A stretch of DNA of 64,000 nucleotides, from assembly GCA_963773105.1 (NCBI GenBank), contig CAVZAA010000003.1, forward strand, positions 1,426,001 through 1,490,000, in the 5' to 3' direction. This DNA is from Trebonia sp963773105. Lineage in GTDB: Bacteria > Actinomycetota > Actinomycetes > Streptosporangiales > Streptosporangiaceae. The position numbers were made by a program, and so were the translations under genes. This document shows, in pieces, positions 33,805 to 42,281 of this stretch (within the stretch, counting starts at the first letter, position 1; each line of letters opens with the position of its first letter). The notes under the pieces were generated by a model. The model was not told the DNA's origin. It saw nothing but the letters and a program-made list of their open reading frames with translations, and made no database searches.

Positions 33805-34554
33805 TCACGTGACGCTGCGGCGCAGCTTTGTGCGGTAGGAGTAGAGCTCGGGTAGGAAGTGACTGACCGCGAGCTCGACCGGGGTACCGCTGGAGTCCAA
33901 GTACAGCCGGTCGATGCGCAGTAGGGAGTGCCCGGCGGGACAGCCGAGCGCGTTGGCAGCCGCGGCGTCGGCGAGCGCCACCGTGATGCTCTGCTCCGCT
34001 TCCGCGATCGGCGCGTCCAGCCGGCTGTCCAGCAGCCCGATGACGGTCACTTCGCTGGTGGCGCCCGCGGCGCTCAGCTCTGCGGCCGAGGTCAGCGCCA
34101 GGCCCGCTTCGGGGGGCAGCGAAACCACGGTAAGGCAGAACGGCGTCCCTCGATGTGACCGGCGGAAGGCGAGCGAGTACACGATGTCGCTCGTCAGCCG
34201 CAGCCGGCCCGCGGCGTTTACATCTACCTGGCGGCGCAGGGGGGTGATGACGTCCATCTGGGTATCGGCGGACAGCCCCATCAGATCGTCGACCGAGCCG
34301 AACTGGCGGACGTAACCGACGTCGCGCGGGGCCGCGAACGTCCCCCGACCGGGAACCCGGTAGACCATGCCCTCAGCGACCAGGTCCTGGAACGCGCGGC
34401 GGACCGTCTGCCGGCTCACCTGGTACTGGGCGGAGAACTCGGCCTCCGTCGGCAGCTTGCGCCCGTCGGCGTACCGGCCCTGCAGGATCTGCTTCCTGAC
34501 CTCCCGGGCGAGGCTGCGGTAACTGCTCTCCCGGTGCCCCGTGCTAGCCGCCAT
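33805..34554 (-). CDS. GntR family regulator, HutC/UTRA subgroup
   Basis: A 249-residue regulator. The winged helix spans about residues 10-75, with KLPTEAEFSAQYQVSRQTVRRAF and the wing VYRVPGRGTF. The UTRA ligand domain follows, with the C-terminal LLRIDRLYLDSSGTPVELA signature. HutC-type proteins sense amino-acid, sugar or acyl-derived ligands. It is the last gene of a minus-strand run thiolase, MaoC hydratase, regulator, and probably controls that run from the palindrome at 35706-35720 (inference). Confidence 0.9.
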   Translation of the reverse strand: MAASTGHRESSYRSLAREVRKQILQGRYADGRKLPTEAEFSAQYQVSRQTVRRAFQDLVAEGMVYRVPGRGTFAAPRDVGYVRQFGSVDDLMGLSADTQMDVITPLRRQVDVNAAGRLRLTSDIVYSLAFRRSHRGTPFCLTVVSLPPEAGLALTSAAELSAAGATSEVTVIGLLDSRLDAPIAEAEQSITVALADAAAANALGCPAGHSLLRIDRLYLDSSGTPVELAVSHFLPELYSYRTKLRRSVT

Positions 34555-34602
34555 CCCTTATCCCGCGTTCCGATCCTGTCCGCTCTGTCCACCCGGCCCC
34601 CA

Positions 34603-35601
34603 TCAGGCCAGCAGGGCCACGAACCGCCAGTCGAGCACCTCGGCCGCTGGCGTGTCCTGACGGCTGGCGCGGACCCGCGACCGCAAGTGGGCGAGAGTCC
34701 CGTCCGCCCCGGGAACCGTCTGCTCCACCTCGATCACGGAGGTCAGCGTATCGCCCTCGCGCACCGGGCCGAGGTGATCGCAGCCGTGCCAGCCGACGAC
34801 GGTGACCAGGCCAGGAAGCGCGCGGACGGCCTGGTGCAGCGCGATGCCAATGGTGTGGCCGCCGTAGACCAGCCGGCCGGAGGCCCCGGTGGCCTCGTCG
34901 TGGTGCACCCGGGCCACGTTGAGGGTGAGCCGGGCCAGTTCGGGCGCGCTCGACACGACGTCGCCGCCGGCGACCCGGAAGACGTCGCCCGCGTCCGGTC
35001 GCAGGTGCTTACCGCCGCCGGCCCCGGCCCGGTAGGCGTCCAGGTCCCAGTCCGCCGTGACCCCGGCCAGCTCGTCTGCGGCCGGGTCGCGGCCGATGGC
35101 GGACAGGTCGTCGGCGTACGCGGTTTCCGCGTCGTTGTCGCGCAGCGGCAGCATCGCGCAGCGCCAGAAGTCCAGGACCGGCCGACCGTCCTGGTCGCTA
35201 GTGCTGATCCGCAGGGCGGCGAGCCCGGTGGCGGCCCGCCCCGCCTTCCGGGTGTTCTGCCGCAGGCCGGCCACCTCAGTGACGGTGCGGAGGGTGTCAC
35301 CGATCCGTGGTGCGCGCCGGAACACCACGCCCCGGTAGAACAGGTTCGCTACCACCGTGTGGGTCGCCGTCGTCGACTGGCCGATCGCCACGTCCCAGGC
35401 GAGGTTGGGAGCGGCCAGAACGCCGCCCGGGCCAAGCACTTCCCTGGACAGCCCGCTGTCCAAGGCCAGCGGCAGCCTGCCGCCGACGATGGCCCGGTGC
35501 GCCGCGGCCAGTCCCCCGGTGAGCGTCAGGCTCGGGCTGTCGTCGAACCGCTGGCCACGGTGCAGGTCTTCGAAGTAAGGGCCGTCGATCAGCGTCTCCA
35601 T
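34603..35601 (-). CDS. MaoC-type double hot-dog dehydratase (mesaconyl-CoA hydratase-like)
   Basis: A 332-residue protein with two hot-dog domains. The start GPYFEDLHRGQRFDD and the segment GGLAAAHRAIVG match the beta-methylmalyl-CoA dehydratase / mesaconyl-CoA hydratase family. The second half has VYGGHTIGIALHQAVRAL, the MaoC hydratase motif. It acts on an enoyl-CoA or 3-hydroxyacyl-CoA. With the upstream thiolase it suggests a CoA-ester degradation pathway regulated by the adjacent GntR protein, 48 bases downstream. No CitE-like lyase is present nearby. Confidence 0.82.
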   Translation of the reverse strand: METLIDGPYFEDLHRGQRFDDSPSLTLTGGLAAAHRAIVGGRLPLALDSGLSREVLGPGGVLAAPNLAWDVAIGQSTTATHTVVANLFYRGVVFRRAPRIGDTLRTVTEVAGLRQNTRKAGRAATGLAALRISTSDQDGRPVLDFWRCAMLPLRDNDAETAYADDLSAIGRDPAADELAGVTADWDLDAYRAGAGGGKHLRPDAGDVFRVAGGDVVSSAPELARLTLNVARVHHDEATGASGRLVYGGHTIGIALHQAVRALPGLVTVVGWHGCDHLGPVREGDTLTSVIEVEQTVPGADGTLAHLRSRVRASRQDTPAAEVLDWRFVALLA

Positions 35602-35705
35602 CAGCGTCCACCCGCTTTCGTTCCGGTCGGCAGCAAATATCCGGCCAAAGTTTCCTGTGTCTCGCCATGCTAGTCACAGCACCATGGACATGGAAAGGGT
35701 CATTG

Positions 35706-35720
35706 CGGCCAATATGGCCG
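35706..35720. promoter_or_regulatory. Palindromic operator upstream of the MaoC gene
   Basis: CGGCCAATATGGCCG is a palindrome apart from its centre (CGGCCA and TGGCCG arms), 105 bases upstream of the MaoC gene start. It is a candidate site for the GntR/UTRA regulator. Confidence 0.4.
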
Positions 35721-35866
35721 TACAAATGAGGAGCCATGATCGGCAGCCGTCGCTAGGGTCTCGTTCAGGCGCCGGGTGCCATCCTCACGGAACGCGATGC
35801 TGCCGTCGCCCGCGACCCGGCCGCATCCGCCCATCTGGATCGGCCGCAACTTCCTGAGCCCCCCGG

Positions 35867-37087
35867 TCAGCTCGCCCGCTCGAACACGGCCGCCAGGCCC
35901 TGGCCGCCGCCGATGCACATCGTCTCGAGGCCGTAGCGGGCCTGGCGACGGTCGAGTTCGCGGAGCATGGTGGCCAGGATGCGACAGCCGGTGGCCCCGA
36001 CCGGGTGGCCGAGCGAGATGCCCGAGCCGTTGACGTTGAGCCGTTCCTCGGTGCCGTCCATGCCCCACTCCCGCAGGCAGGCGAGCACCTGGGCGGCGAA
36101 CGCCTCGTTCAGCTCGATCAGGTCCATGTCGTCCAGCTTGAGCCCGGCCCGCGACAGCGCTCGCGCGGTGGCCGGGACCGGGCCGATGCCCATCGTCGCG
36201 GGCGCGACCCCGGCGACCGCCCAGCTCACCAGGCGGCCGAGCGGCCGCAGCCCAAGTTCGGCCGCTCGCTCCGGGTAGGTCACCACGCACACCGCGGCGC
36301 CGTCGTTCTGCCCGCTGGCGTTGCCCGCGGTCACGGTGGCGCCGGGGTCGTTGCGGCCGAGCACCGGCCGCAGGGCGGCCAGCTTCTCCGCCGTGGTGTC
36401 GGCGCGCGGGTGCTCGTCGGTGTCCACCAGCGTCTCCCCCTTGCGGGTGCGCACCGTCACCGGCACGATCTCGGCGACGAAACGGCCGTCGGCCTGCGCC
36501 GCCACCGCCTTGCGGTGCGAGCCCAGGGCCAGGTCATCCTGCTCCTGGCGGGGAATGCCGTACTCGCGGCGCAGGTTCTCCGCAGTCTCGAGCATGCCGC
36601 CGGGCACCGGGTAGTGCTGCCCGCCGGCGGTCACCCGGCCCCGGGCCAGCCGGTCGTGTAGCGCGGTCTCGCCGCCGCGCACCCCCCAGCGGACCCCGGT
36701 GGTGTAGAACTCGGCCTGGCTCATGCTCTCGGCCCCGCCCGCCAGCACTAGGTCGCTGACGCCGGTCTGCACCTGCATGGCCGCATTGAGCACCGCCTGC
36801 AGGCCCGAGCCACAGCGCCGGTCGAGCTGGTAGCCGGGTACGTCGACCGGCAGCCCGGCGTCAAGCGCCGCCACCCGCCCGATCGCGGGCGCCTCGCCGT
36901 TCGGATAGCACTGGCCGAGTATGACGTCGTCGACGGCCCCCGGCTCGATTCCGGTCCTGGCCAACAGCGCCCGGATGACCGTGGCGGCCAGTTCGGCCGC
37001 GGGCACGTCGCGGAAGACGCCGCCGTAGCCGCCCACCGGGGTGCGCAGGGGCTCGCAAATCACAACGTCGCGCAGGGAAGCGGTCAC
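35867..37087 (-). CDS. Thiolase, acetyl-CoA acetyltransferase family
   Basis: A 406-residue thiolase. The acylated Cys is in LDRRCGSG (Cys92), the His in GHPVGATG (about residue 361) and the second Cys in MCIGGGQG (about residue 391). NEAFAAQ is also present. GTG 37087 has GGAG 6 bases upstream and gives a standard N-terminus; an ATG 12 bases earlier is less likely. It condenses or cleaves acyl-CoA substrates. It is upstream of the MaoC gene on the same strand, but a 265-base gap with its own palindrome suggests the MaoC gene has a separate promoter. Confidence 0.93.
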   Translation of the reverse strand: MTASLRDVVICEPLRTPVGGYGGVFRDVPAAELAATVIRALLARTGIEPGAVDDVILGQCYPNGEAPAIGRVAALDAGLPVDVPGYQLDRRCGSGLQAVLNAAMQVQTGVSDLVLAGGAESMSQAEFYTTGVRWGVRGGETALHDRLARGRVTAGGQHYPVPGGMLETAENLRREYGIPRQEQDDLALGSHRKAVAAQADGRFVAEIVPVTVRTRKGETLVDTDEHPRADTTAEKLAALRPVLGRNDPGATVTAGNASGQNDGAAVCVVTYPERAAELGLRPLGRLVSWAVAGVAPATMGIGPVPATARALSRAGLKLDDMDLIELNEAFAAQVLACLREWGMDGTEERLNVNGSGISLGHPVGATGCRILATMLRELDRRQARYGLETMCIGGGQGLAAVFERAS

Positions 37088-37210
37088 ACAGCACTCCACG
37101 GGTCAGGCGAAATTTATCCGCGCTAATAGATGAATGATAAGAAATCAAGTCAGCCGGCCGAAGACGGCTCGGCGCGCGGCAGCCCGAGCAGCCAGGTGGG
37201 GCGGGTGGGG

Positions 37211-37807
37211 TCAATCAGCGAGGTGGCGGTCGATCCAGGAGACGATGGCCGTGGCGGTGTCATCCGGTGTCCCGTTGCTGGTATCGAAGCGGTCGGGGAT
37301 GTTGCGGCGGAGCCAGCGGCCGAACTCAACCTGCTCTTCGATGTCGCGGCTTCGCCAGGGCGGACGTGCGTTGATGCGGGCGAGCCGCAGGTCGTCCGGG
37401 CAGTCCAGCACGAAGAAGCGGATATCGCCGATCCACCGGCGGGCAGGAAGGTCCCGGAGGTGCTCGGGGATGAAGGGGCCGAGCAGTACCGTGGGCATCC
37501 CGGATTGGGCGACTCCGTGGGCAACGGCGAGCCACGCGTCCAGGAATGCGGTCCAGATGATCGGCTGGCCGCCGTTCAGGGCGCCCGCGGAATCTAGCAG
37601 CAGGTCAGCGTCAAAGCTGATGCAGCGGCCCTGCAGTCTGCGGGCAAGTGGCGCGAGGACAGCAGTCTTGCCTGAACAGGAGGCGCCGGTGACGATGAAC
37701 AGCGGCCCGAGTATGGCGTCATCCAGGCGCCCGCACTCCGGGCAGGCCGCGTGCCCGTCGCGCGGCTCCATGACGACTGGAGTGTCGCAGGACTGGCAAT
37801 AATGCAT
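37211..37807 (-). CDS. P-loop kinase-like protein with N-terminal zinc ribbon
   Basis: A 198-residue protein. The first 27 residues form a zinc ribbon with two CxxC pairs (YCQSC and CPEC). A P-loop follows, GASCSGKTA at about residues 41-49, then FDADLLL as acceptor-type Asp and a LID-like Arg-rich region (ARINARPPW). The fold is that of small nucleoside- or shikimate-type kinases. The substrate is unknown. The zinc ribbon on such a kinase is unusual and may bind RNA or a partner. It stands alone, with no operon. Confidence 0.8.
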   Translation of the reverse strand: MHYCQSCDTPVVMEPRDGHAACPECGRLDDAILGPLFIVTGASCSGKTAVLAPLARRLQGRCISFDADLLLDSAGALNGGQPIIWTAFLDAWLAVAHGVAQSGMPTVLLGPFIPEHLRDLPARRWIGDIRFFVLDCPDDLRLARINARPPWRSRDIEEQVEFGRWLRRNIPDRFDTSNGTPDDTATAIVSWIDRHLAD

Positions 37808-37849
37808 CAGGACAGAATGCCAGACAGCACGTGGTCCATCGCGGGGGGC

Positions 37850-38347
37850 TCAGGTGACCCAGAAGTCGAAACCGTAGTCCCAGCCGTAGGTGTCGCTGGG
37901 TACCGCGACTCCCAGGCTACTGGTGATCCACAAGTCCGTGCCCGTGTGCACGTTCTGATAGAGGTCCCAGGTCAGGCCGCCGGCCTCGTATTTGATCCTG
38001 TTCCACAGCTGCACGTGGTTGGTGCCGCAGGTGTCCATGTAGACGTCGTCGGCATCATTCGCGGTCAGGCACATGCCGCTGTGCTCGTTGACGACCTGCC
38101 CCTGGCCGTTCTCCGCGGGAACCGCCCAGTAGGTGGAGTGGTTGGTGGAAGTGCAGGCGGCATTGGTGACGTAGACGGCGTCGGTGGTCCCGGTTTGCAC
38201 CAGGCAGAGGCTGCCCGAGTCGTCGCCGTAGAGGTGGTAATAGCTGGTCGCGCTCGCGCCCGGTGCGGTGAGAGCCGTCGCGGCGAGCACGGAGAGGCAA
38301 ATCAGGGGGGCGGCCAGGGCGGTGAGCAGTTTGCGCGTCATCGGCAC
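37850..38347 (-). CDS. Secreted ricin-type beta-trefoil-like protein
   Basis: A 165-residue exported protein. The signal peptide TRKLLTALAAPL ends near GASA, followed by a mature domain with repeating Tyr/Trp/Asp segments and four Cys (SLCLVQ, NAACTS, GMCLTA, DTCGTN) likely paired in two disulfides. The pattern resembles a ricin-type carbohydrate-binding beta-trefoil. GTG 38347 has AGGAGG 6 bases upstream, better spaced than the ATG two codons on. It is likely a stand-alone lectin or cell-surface factor. Its upstream region carries inverted repeats and a cluster of ATTGG/CCAAT motifs. Confidence 0.7.
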   Translation of the reverse strand: MPMTRKLLTALAAPLICLSVLAATALTAPGASATSYYHLYGDDSGSLCLVQTGTTDAVYVTNAACTSTNHSTYWAVPAENGQGQVVNEHSGMCLTANDADDVYMDTCGTNHVQLWNRIKYEAGGLTWDLYQNVHTGTDLWITSSLGVAVPSDTYGWDYGFDFWVT

Positions 38348-38962
38348 TTGTTTCCTCCTGGGAGTCAGGGAGCCCGCTCCACCTGGAAAACCGTACAATA
38401 CAGTAACCGTACTGACAATCGCGGTGCGCTTGTTACCTCGTTTGGTCACCCAGAGACAGCCGCTGATGCCGAATGCGCATTCGTCTACGTCCGGGGTTGC
38501 TGATGAATACCAGTGACTTAGCGTTACGACGACGCCGTCGCTGGACAAATTGGACTTCCAATGGACAGACACATTGGACTGCCAGTGGACAGATAGCCGC
38601 CTTCATTGGACCCAATGACCTGATCCCTACACCAAATGAGCGAACGATTTTTGTATTTCACCGTTTAATCGCCGGGCCCGCCGAGCGACGAGGGCCATGA
38701 AGGCACCAGAGTCGGGCGCGACCGTTCGGGAAAACTGAATTTGAATTTCTCGCGGGAACGCCGCTGACTCGGGGGCGGTGGCTGGGCCGATGGCCTCGGT
38801 TGCGATTCGGTGCGCGTCGCAGCCTGGTTGCCGAGGCCGACGGCTATCGGGGTGCCGGTGCCTTGCCGTGTACCCCGCCGCGCCCTTACCGTTGGCAGCG
38901 GAGCAAGCGGCCAGTCGGCCGGCAAGCAGCAGGCCAGCCCCGGCGGGGACAGGGGGGATCGG
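38348..38962. other. Intergenic region with repeats, no supported gene
   Basis: About 615 bases. It holds a small palindrome CAGTA-ACCG-TACTG (38401-38414) near the lectin start, the ATTGG repeat cluster at 38549-38616, and a weak copy of the dispersed element at 38721-38750. Base composition is AT-richer than the average. Short open frames here look like chance. Confidence 0.5.
38549..38616 (+). repeat. Tandem 24-bp repeat with ATTGG/CCAAT arms
   Basis: Two copies of a 24-base unit lie at 38549-38572 and 38573-38596, with four differences, each starting ATTGGACT and containing GGACAGA. A third partial unit, ATTGGACCCAAT at 38605-38616, is a perfect inverted repeat. Arms ATTGG/CCAAT recur, so this is operator-like. 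It sits 200-270 bases upstream of the lectin gene. Confidence 0.55.
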
Positions 38963-39536
38963 ATGGCCGTCTTCCGGGCATACGCCAAGGTGCTGGAACC
39001 CAGTGACCCGTCGATGCGGATCTACGAGGCGGGCTTGCGCGTGTGCCCCGGGCAGCCGGGGCTGGTGCTCGCTGACGTGCTGCGGCGGACGGGCGGCGTC
39101 TATGCGACGACGACCCCGCTGCTGCCGCATTTCCGCGACGACATCCGCGAGGTCGCTGAACTGACATCGGATGCTGAGCTGCTCGCGATCGGGGAGCTGA
39201 CCGAGGTGCCCGTCTCGCTGGAGCACCTGCGCGGCCTAGACCCGCAGACGCGCATCGTCATCATTTCCGAGCTCCACTACGAGGCAGACGAGGGCGCACG
39301 GGCAAGCCGGACCAGGGATCGCCGGCGGCCCTGGCGACAGTCATGCCCGACGGCACGGTCATTGCCGGAGACGCGTTTCCCGGATCTCCCGCACCGTCAT
39401 CGTGATGTGCCGGACGCGCGGACCAGCGCCCGGTCGGCGGCAACCGCACGCCGGCCACGTGGAGGAACTGTTCACCACGGCCCGCCGGATCATCGCCGAG
39501 CTGGCCGTTCAGCGCGCCGCCGGGTTGCCCCGATGA
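38963..39536 (+). pseudogene. Decayed gene of unknown family
   Basis: A frame begins at ATG 38963 (GGGGGG upstream, MAVFRAYAKVLEPSD) and encodes about 112 plausible residues up to ELHYEADEGA. Coding character then jumps to frame 1 (TGKPDQGSPAALATVMPDGT, near 39298) and to frame 3 from about 39385, ending FTTARRIIAELAVQRAAGLPR at 39536. At least two frameshifts are needed to join the parts, so it is probably a pseudogene. The family is not recognised. A real shorter protein ending in the first frame cannot be ruled out. Confidence 0.5.
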
Positions 39537-39960
39537 ACGTGAAGATGCCGCTGCGGCGGGCGACGTCTTTGCTGCTGCGCCCTCGTCGGTCTGGGCGTCG
39601 TCAGACCTTGTCCCTCTGATCAGGACATGCGTTTGCGATCGCATACCACCTCGTAATTTAGCGATGCTAAAAGCCAGGCCCCGGAACCTCCACCGGCCGG
39701 CCCGGAATGGCAAACCTCAGACCCCGCCCTCTGTCACATTAAGGCCCGGCTTAGCGCCACCCTCATCGGGCCAAAAACGGTGTTATCGGGCATCAGGGCT
39801 GAAACATCCCGAGGAGTTGCATGTGGTGTATTTGGCCGGGGCTGGAACCTCGAGACCGCTTAGCCCTCACGGTCGAAATAACCCAGATGCTCAACGTACG
39901 TTTACCCGAACTTAAACGACCATCAACCCACATGTCGGGTGTGTCCTGAAGGTTGGCTGT
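39537..39960. other. Intergenic region before the ABC operon
   Basis: About 424 bases, AT-richer than the surroundings. It contains the inverted repeat TTTAGC-GAT-GCTAAA at 39657-39671. A 42-codon frame (ATG 39821 to 39949) has GAGGAG at 39811-39816 but low third-position G+C, so it may be a leader peptide or chance. The ABC operon promoter should lie here; no clear boxes were found. Confidence 0.4.
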
Positions 39961-40926
39961 GTGCGGACTCAAGAAGTTACGACCAGTTCCCGCGCGGTGC
40001 GGGCTCGCGGGCTGACGAAATTCTTCGGTGATGTCGTCGCGCTCAACAGTGTCGACCTTGATGTCGCGCCCGGGCAGATCCACGGAATCGTCGGCCCGAA
40101 CGGAGCGGGGAAGACGACGCTGCTCGGCCTTCTGCTGGGCCTGGCCGTCGCCGACCGCGGCAGTCTCGAGGTCCTAGGATCGTCGGTCGGGCGAGCGCTC
40201 GCGGCGCCCGACGATGTTTCCGGCTTCGTCGACGCTCCCGGCCTGTACCCCGCGCTGACGGCCCGCAAGAACCTCGCCGCGCTGGCCGGTCTCCGCGCGC
40301 CCGGTGCTCCCACGGCAGATATCGACGACCTCCTTGAGCAGGTTGGGCTCGCCGACGTGGCGGACGACAGGGTGCGCGGCTTCTCTCTCGGAATGCGCCA
40401 GCGGCTCGGGCTCGCGGCCGCGCTGGTTACCATGCCGCGTCTGCTGGTGCTCGATGAGCCTGCCAACGGGCTCGACCCGGCGGGCAAGAAGCACGTGCAT
40501 GAAACCCTGGCCAGGCTCGCGGCGGACGGGACGGCCGTGGTGCTCTCAAGTCACCGGATGGATGACCTTGAGGCGATGTGCTCGGACATCACCATTCTCG
40601 CGGTCGGGCGGGTCGTCTTCTCCGGGCCGTTGGGCAAGCTGGCCGACCCGAATCGTGAACTCGACTACCGGCTGGTGACCTCCGACATCGAAGCGGCCCG
40701 CCAGGTGGCCGCCGACACGGGCGGGATCCAGGTGCTCGATACCGCCGGGGGGCAGCCGGACCGCGAGGTGCTCGTGGTGCGCACTCTGGTGTCCGACCTC
40801 GATGAACTGGTGCCACGGCTTGTTCACGCGGGCATCGCGCTGCGCGAGCTTACGCCCGTCGTCTCGCCGCTTGAGTCCGCGTTCCTCGCCCTCACTAAAC
40901 AGCCTGCGCAGGAGTCCAGCCAATGA
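39961..40926 (+). CDS. ABC transporter ATP-binding protein (ABC-2 exporter type)
   Basis: A 321-residue ATPase. Walker A GPNGAGKTT starts at residue 45, signature FSLGMRQR, Walker B LLVLDEPANGLDP, H-loop SSHR. The C-terminal extension of about 100 residues is typical of DrrA-type exporters. GTG 39961; its stop overlaps the permease start by 4 bases (ATGA). With the permease it forms a pump or flippase. The third gene of the operon is a secreted phosphatase-family protein, so the exporter may serve a cell-envelope substrate. Confidence 0.9.
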   Translation: MRTQEVTTSSRAVRARGLTKFFGDVVALNSVDLDVAPGQIHGIVGPNGAGKTTLLGLLLGLAVADRGSLEVLGSSVGRALAAPDDVSGFVDAPGLYPALTARKNLAALAGLRAPGAPTADIDDLLEQVGLADVADDRVRGFSLGMRQRLGLAAALVTMPRLLVLDEPANGLDPAGKKHVHETLARLAADGTAVVLSSHRMDDLEAMCSDITILAVGRVVFSGPLGKLADPNRELDYRLVTSDIEAARQVAADTGGIQVLDTAGGQPDREVLVVRTLVSDLDELVPRLVHAGIALRELTPVVSPLESAFLALTKQPAQESSQ

Positions 40927-42281
40927 CCGTGACCGCGACGACCGCCCCCAGCGAATTGCTGACGCCCCGCACTGTCTCGGTGGCGCGCGGGTACCGCTTC
41001 GAGCTTGTCAAGCAGCTGGCGCAGTGGCGGGTACGCATCCTGATCGGTTTGTGCTGGATCGGGCCGGCGGTCACCGTCGTCGTCGTGAGCGGGCAGAGCA
41101 CGCTTCCGGCTGACACCCTGTTCGGCCGCGAGATGCAGGCAACGGGCTGGGCCGGGGCGCTGGTGGTGCTGTCTTTCGCCGGCAGCTGGTTCTTCCCGCT
41201 GCTCACCTCGGTCGTCGCCGGTGACGTGTTCTCCTCCGAGGATCGGCTCGGCACCTGGCGCCACCTGCTCGTAGCGGTGCGCTCGCCGCGGCGGATCTTC
41301 ATCGCCAAGTCGCTGGCGAGCCTCACCGTCCTCCTGATATGCGTGCCCGGGCTGGCGGTCTCCGGCATCGTAGGCGGGCTGGTGGTGGGCAGCCGGCCGC
41401 TGGCCGGCCTCGACGGCCACCCGCTGTCGCCGGCTGACGCCGCCGGAAAGCTCCTGCTGGCCTGGCTCTGCGTGCTCGCCCCGATCCTTGCCTTCGCCGC
41501 GATCGGGCTGCTCGCCTCCGTCATCTTCGGGCGGTCCCCGTTCGCCCTGCTGATACCAGCCTTCGGCGGGCTGGGAATGCAGCTGGCGTCCCAGGTGCTG
41601 CCGATGCCGGCCGCCGTCCGCGTGGCACTGCCCAGCTTCGCGTTCCTCTCCTGGAACGGCCTGTTCACCAGCCCGCCGCAGCTCCGCTCGCTCATCGCGG
41701 GCATCGCCGTCAGCCTGGCGTGGGCCGCCATCGCGACCGCGCTTGCGTACGTGATCTTCATGCGGCGCGATTTCACCAGCCCGGCGAACGATGGCTCGAT
41801 GCGGCGCGCGATCACCTTGGGAATCCTGCCGCTGCTGGCTGTGTGGGCGCTTTCTGCGGGGGTGGTGGCCGCGGCGACTGGGGCCACGGGCTCCGGGATC
41901 GACGCCGGCAAGCTGCAGCGGTCGCTGGCAACGTCGTTCGGGCACTTTTACGTGCTGCAGAGCCAGGAGCTATACCACCTGAGTTACACCGCGGCGCAGC
42001 TGCGGACCACGGCGGCCTGCACCAAGGGGTCCGACCTGGTCGCCCAGGACGGGCCAGGAAACGACTGGCGCTGCACCGTCACCTGGCATCTCCCTGGCGT
42101 CAACGATGCGATCGGACAGGCCGTCTACCAGCTTGACGTCAGCGCGAACGGACGATACGTCGCCGACGGCGACGGACCGAATCAAGTGAACGGCTACTTC
42201 GTGCTGCGCGCCCCGTACGGGGACGCACCGAACCCGCTATGGCAGTTCGACGGCCTTGTCGATCTGCTGGCCCCCACATAG
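40923..42281 (+). CDS. ABC-2 type permease with an extracytoplasmic C-terminal domain
   Basis: A 452-residue membrane protein. Six hydrophobic segments are visible over about residues 35-320, e.g. ILIGLCWIGPAVTVVVVSG, LLICVPGLAVSGIVGGLVVG and AVWALSAGVVAAATGATG. A C-terminal region of about 130 residues follows the last helix and has two Cys (TTAACTKG and DWRCTVTW), likely a disulfide outside the cell. Such a tail is unusual for plain ABC-2 permeases. The operon partner is the ATPase upstream; the next gene starts immediately after this stop. The transported substrate is unknown. Confidence 0.85.
   Translation: MTVTATTAPSELLTPRTVSVARGYRFELVKQLAQWRVRILIGLCWIGPAVTVVVVSGQSTLPADTLFGREMQATGWAGALVVLSFAGSWFFPLLTSVVAGDVFSSEDRLGTWRHLLVAVRSPRRIFIAKSLASLTVLLICVPGLAVSGIVGGLVVGSRPLAGLDGHPLSPADAAGKLLLAWLCVLAPILAFAAIGLLASVIFGRSPFALLIPAFGGLGMQLASQVLPMPAAVRVALPSFAFLSWNGLFTSPPQLRSLIAGIAVSLAWAAIATALAYVIFMRRDFTSPANDGSMRRAITLGILPLLAVWALSAGVVAAATGATGSGIDAGKLQRSLATSFGHFYVLQSQELYHLSYTAAQLRTTAACTKGSDLVAQDGPGNDWRCTVTWHLPGVNDAIGQAVYQLDVSANGRYVADGDGPNQVNGYFVLRAPYGDAPNPLWQFDGLVDLLAPT

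Noticed and set aside
35720..35866. Minus-strand tail sequence after the thiolase stop with a protein-like GSIAFREDGTRRLNETL
   Set aside because: It looks coding-like for about 44 codons but has no start signal or recognised family, so it was not called as a gene.
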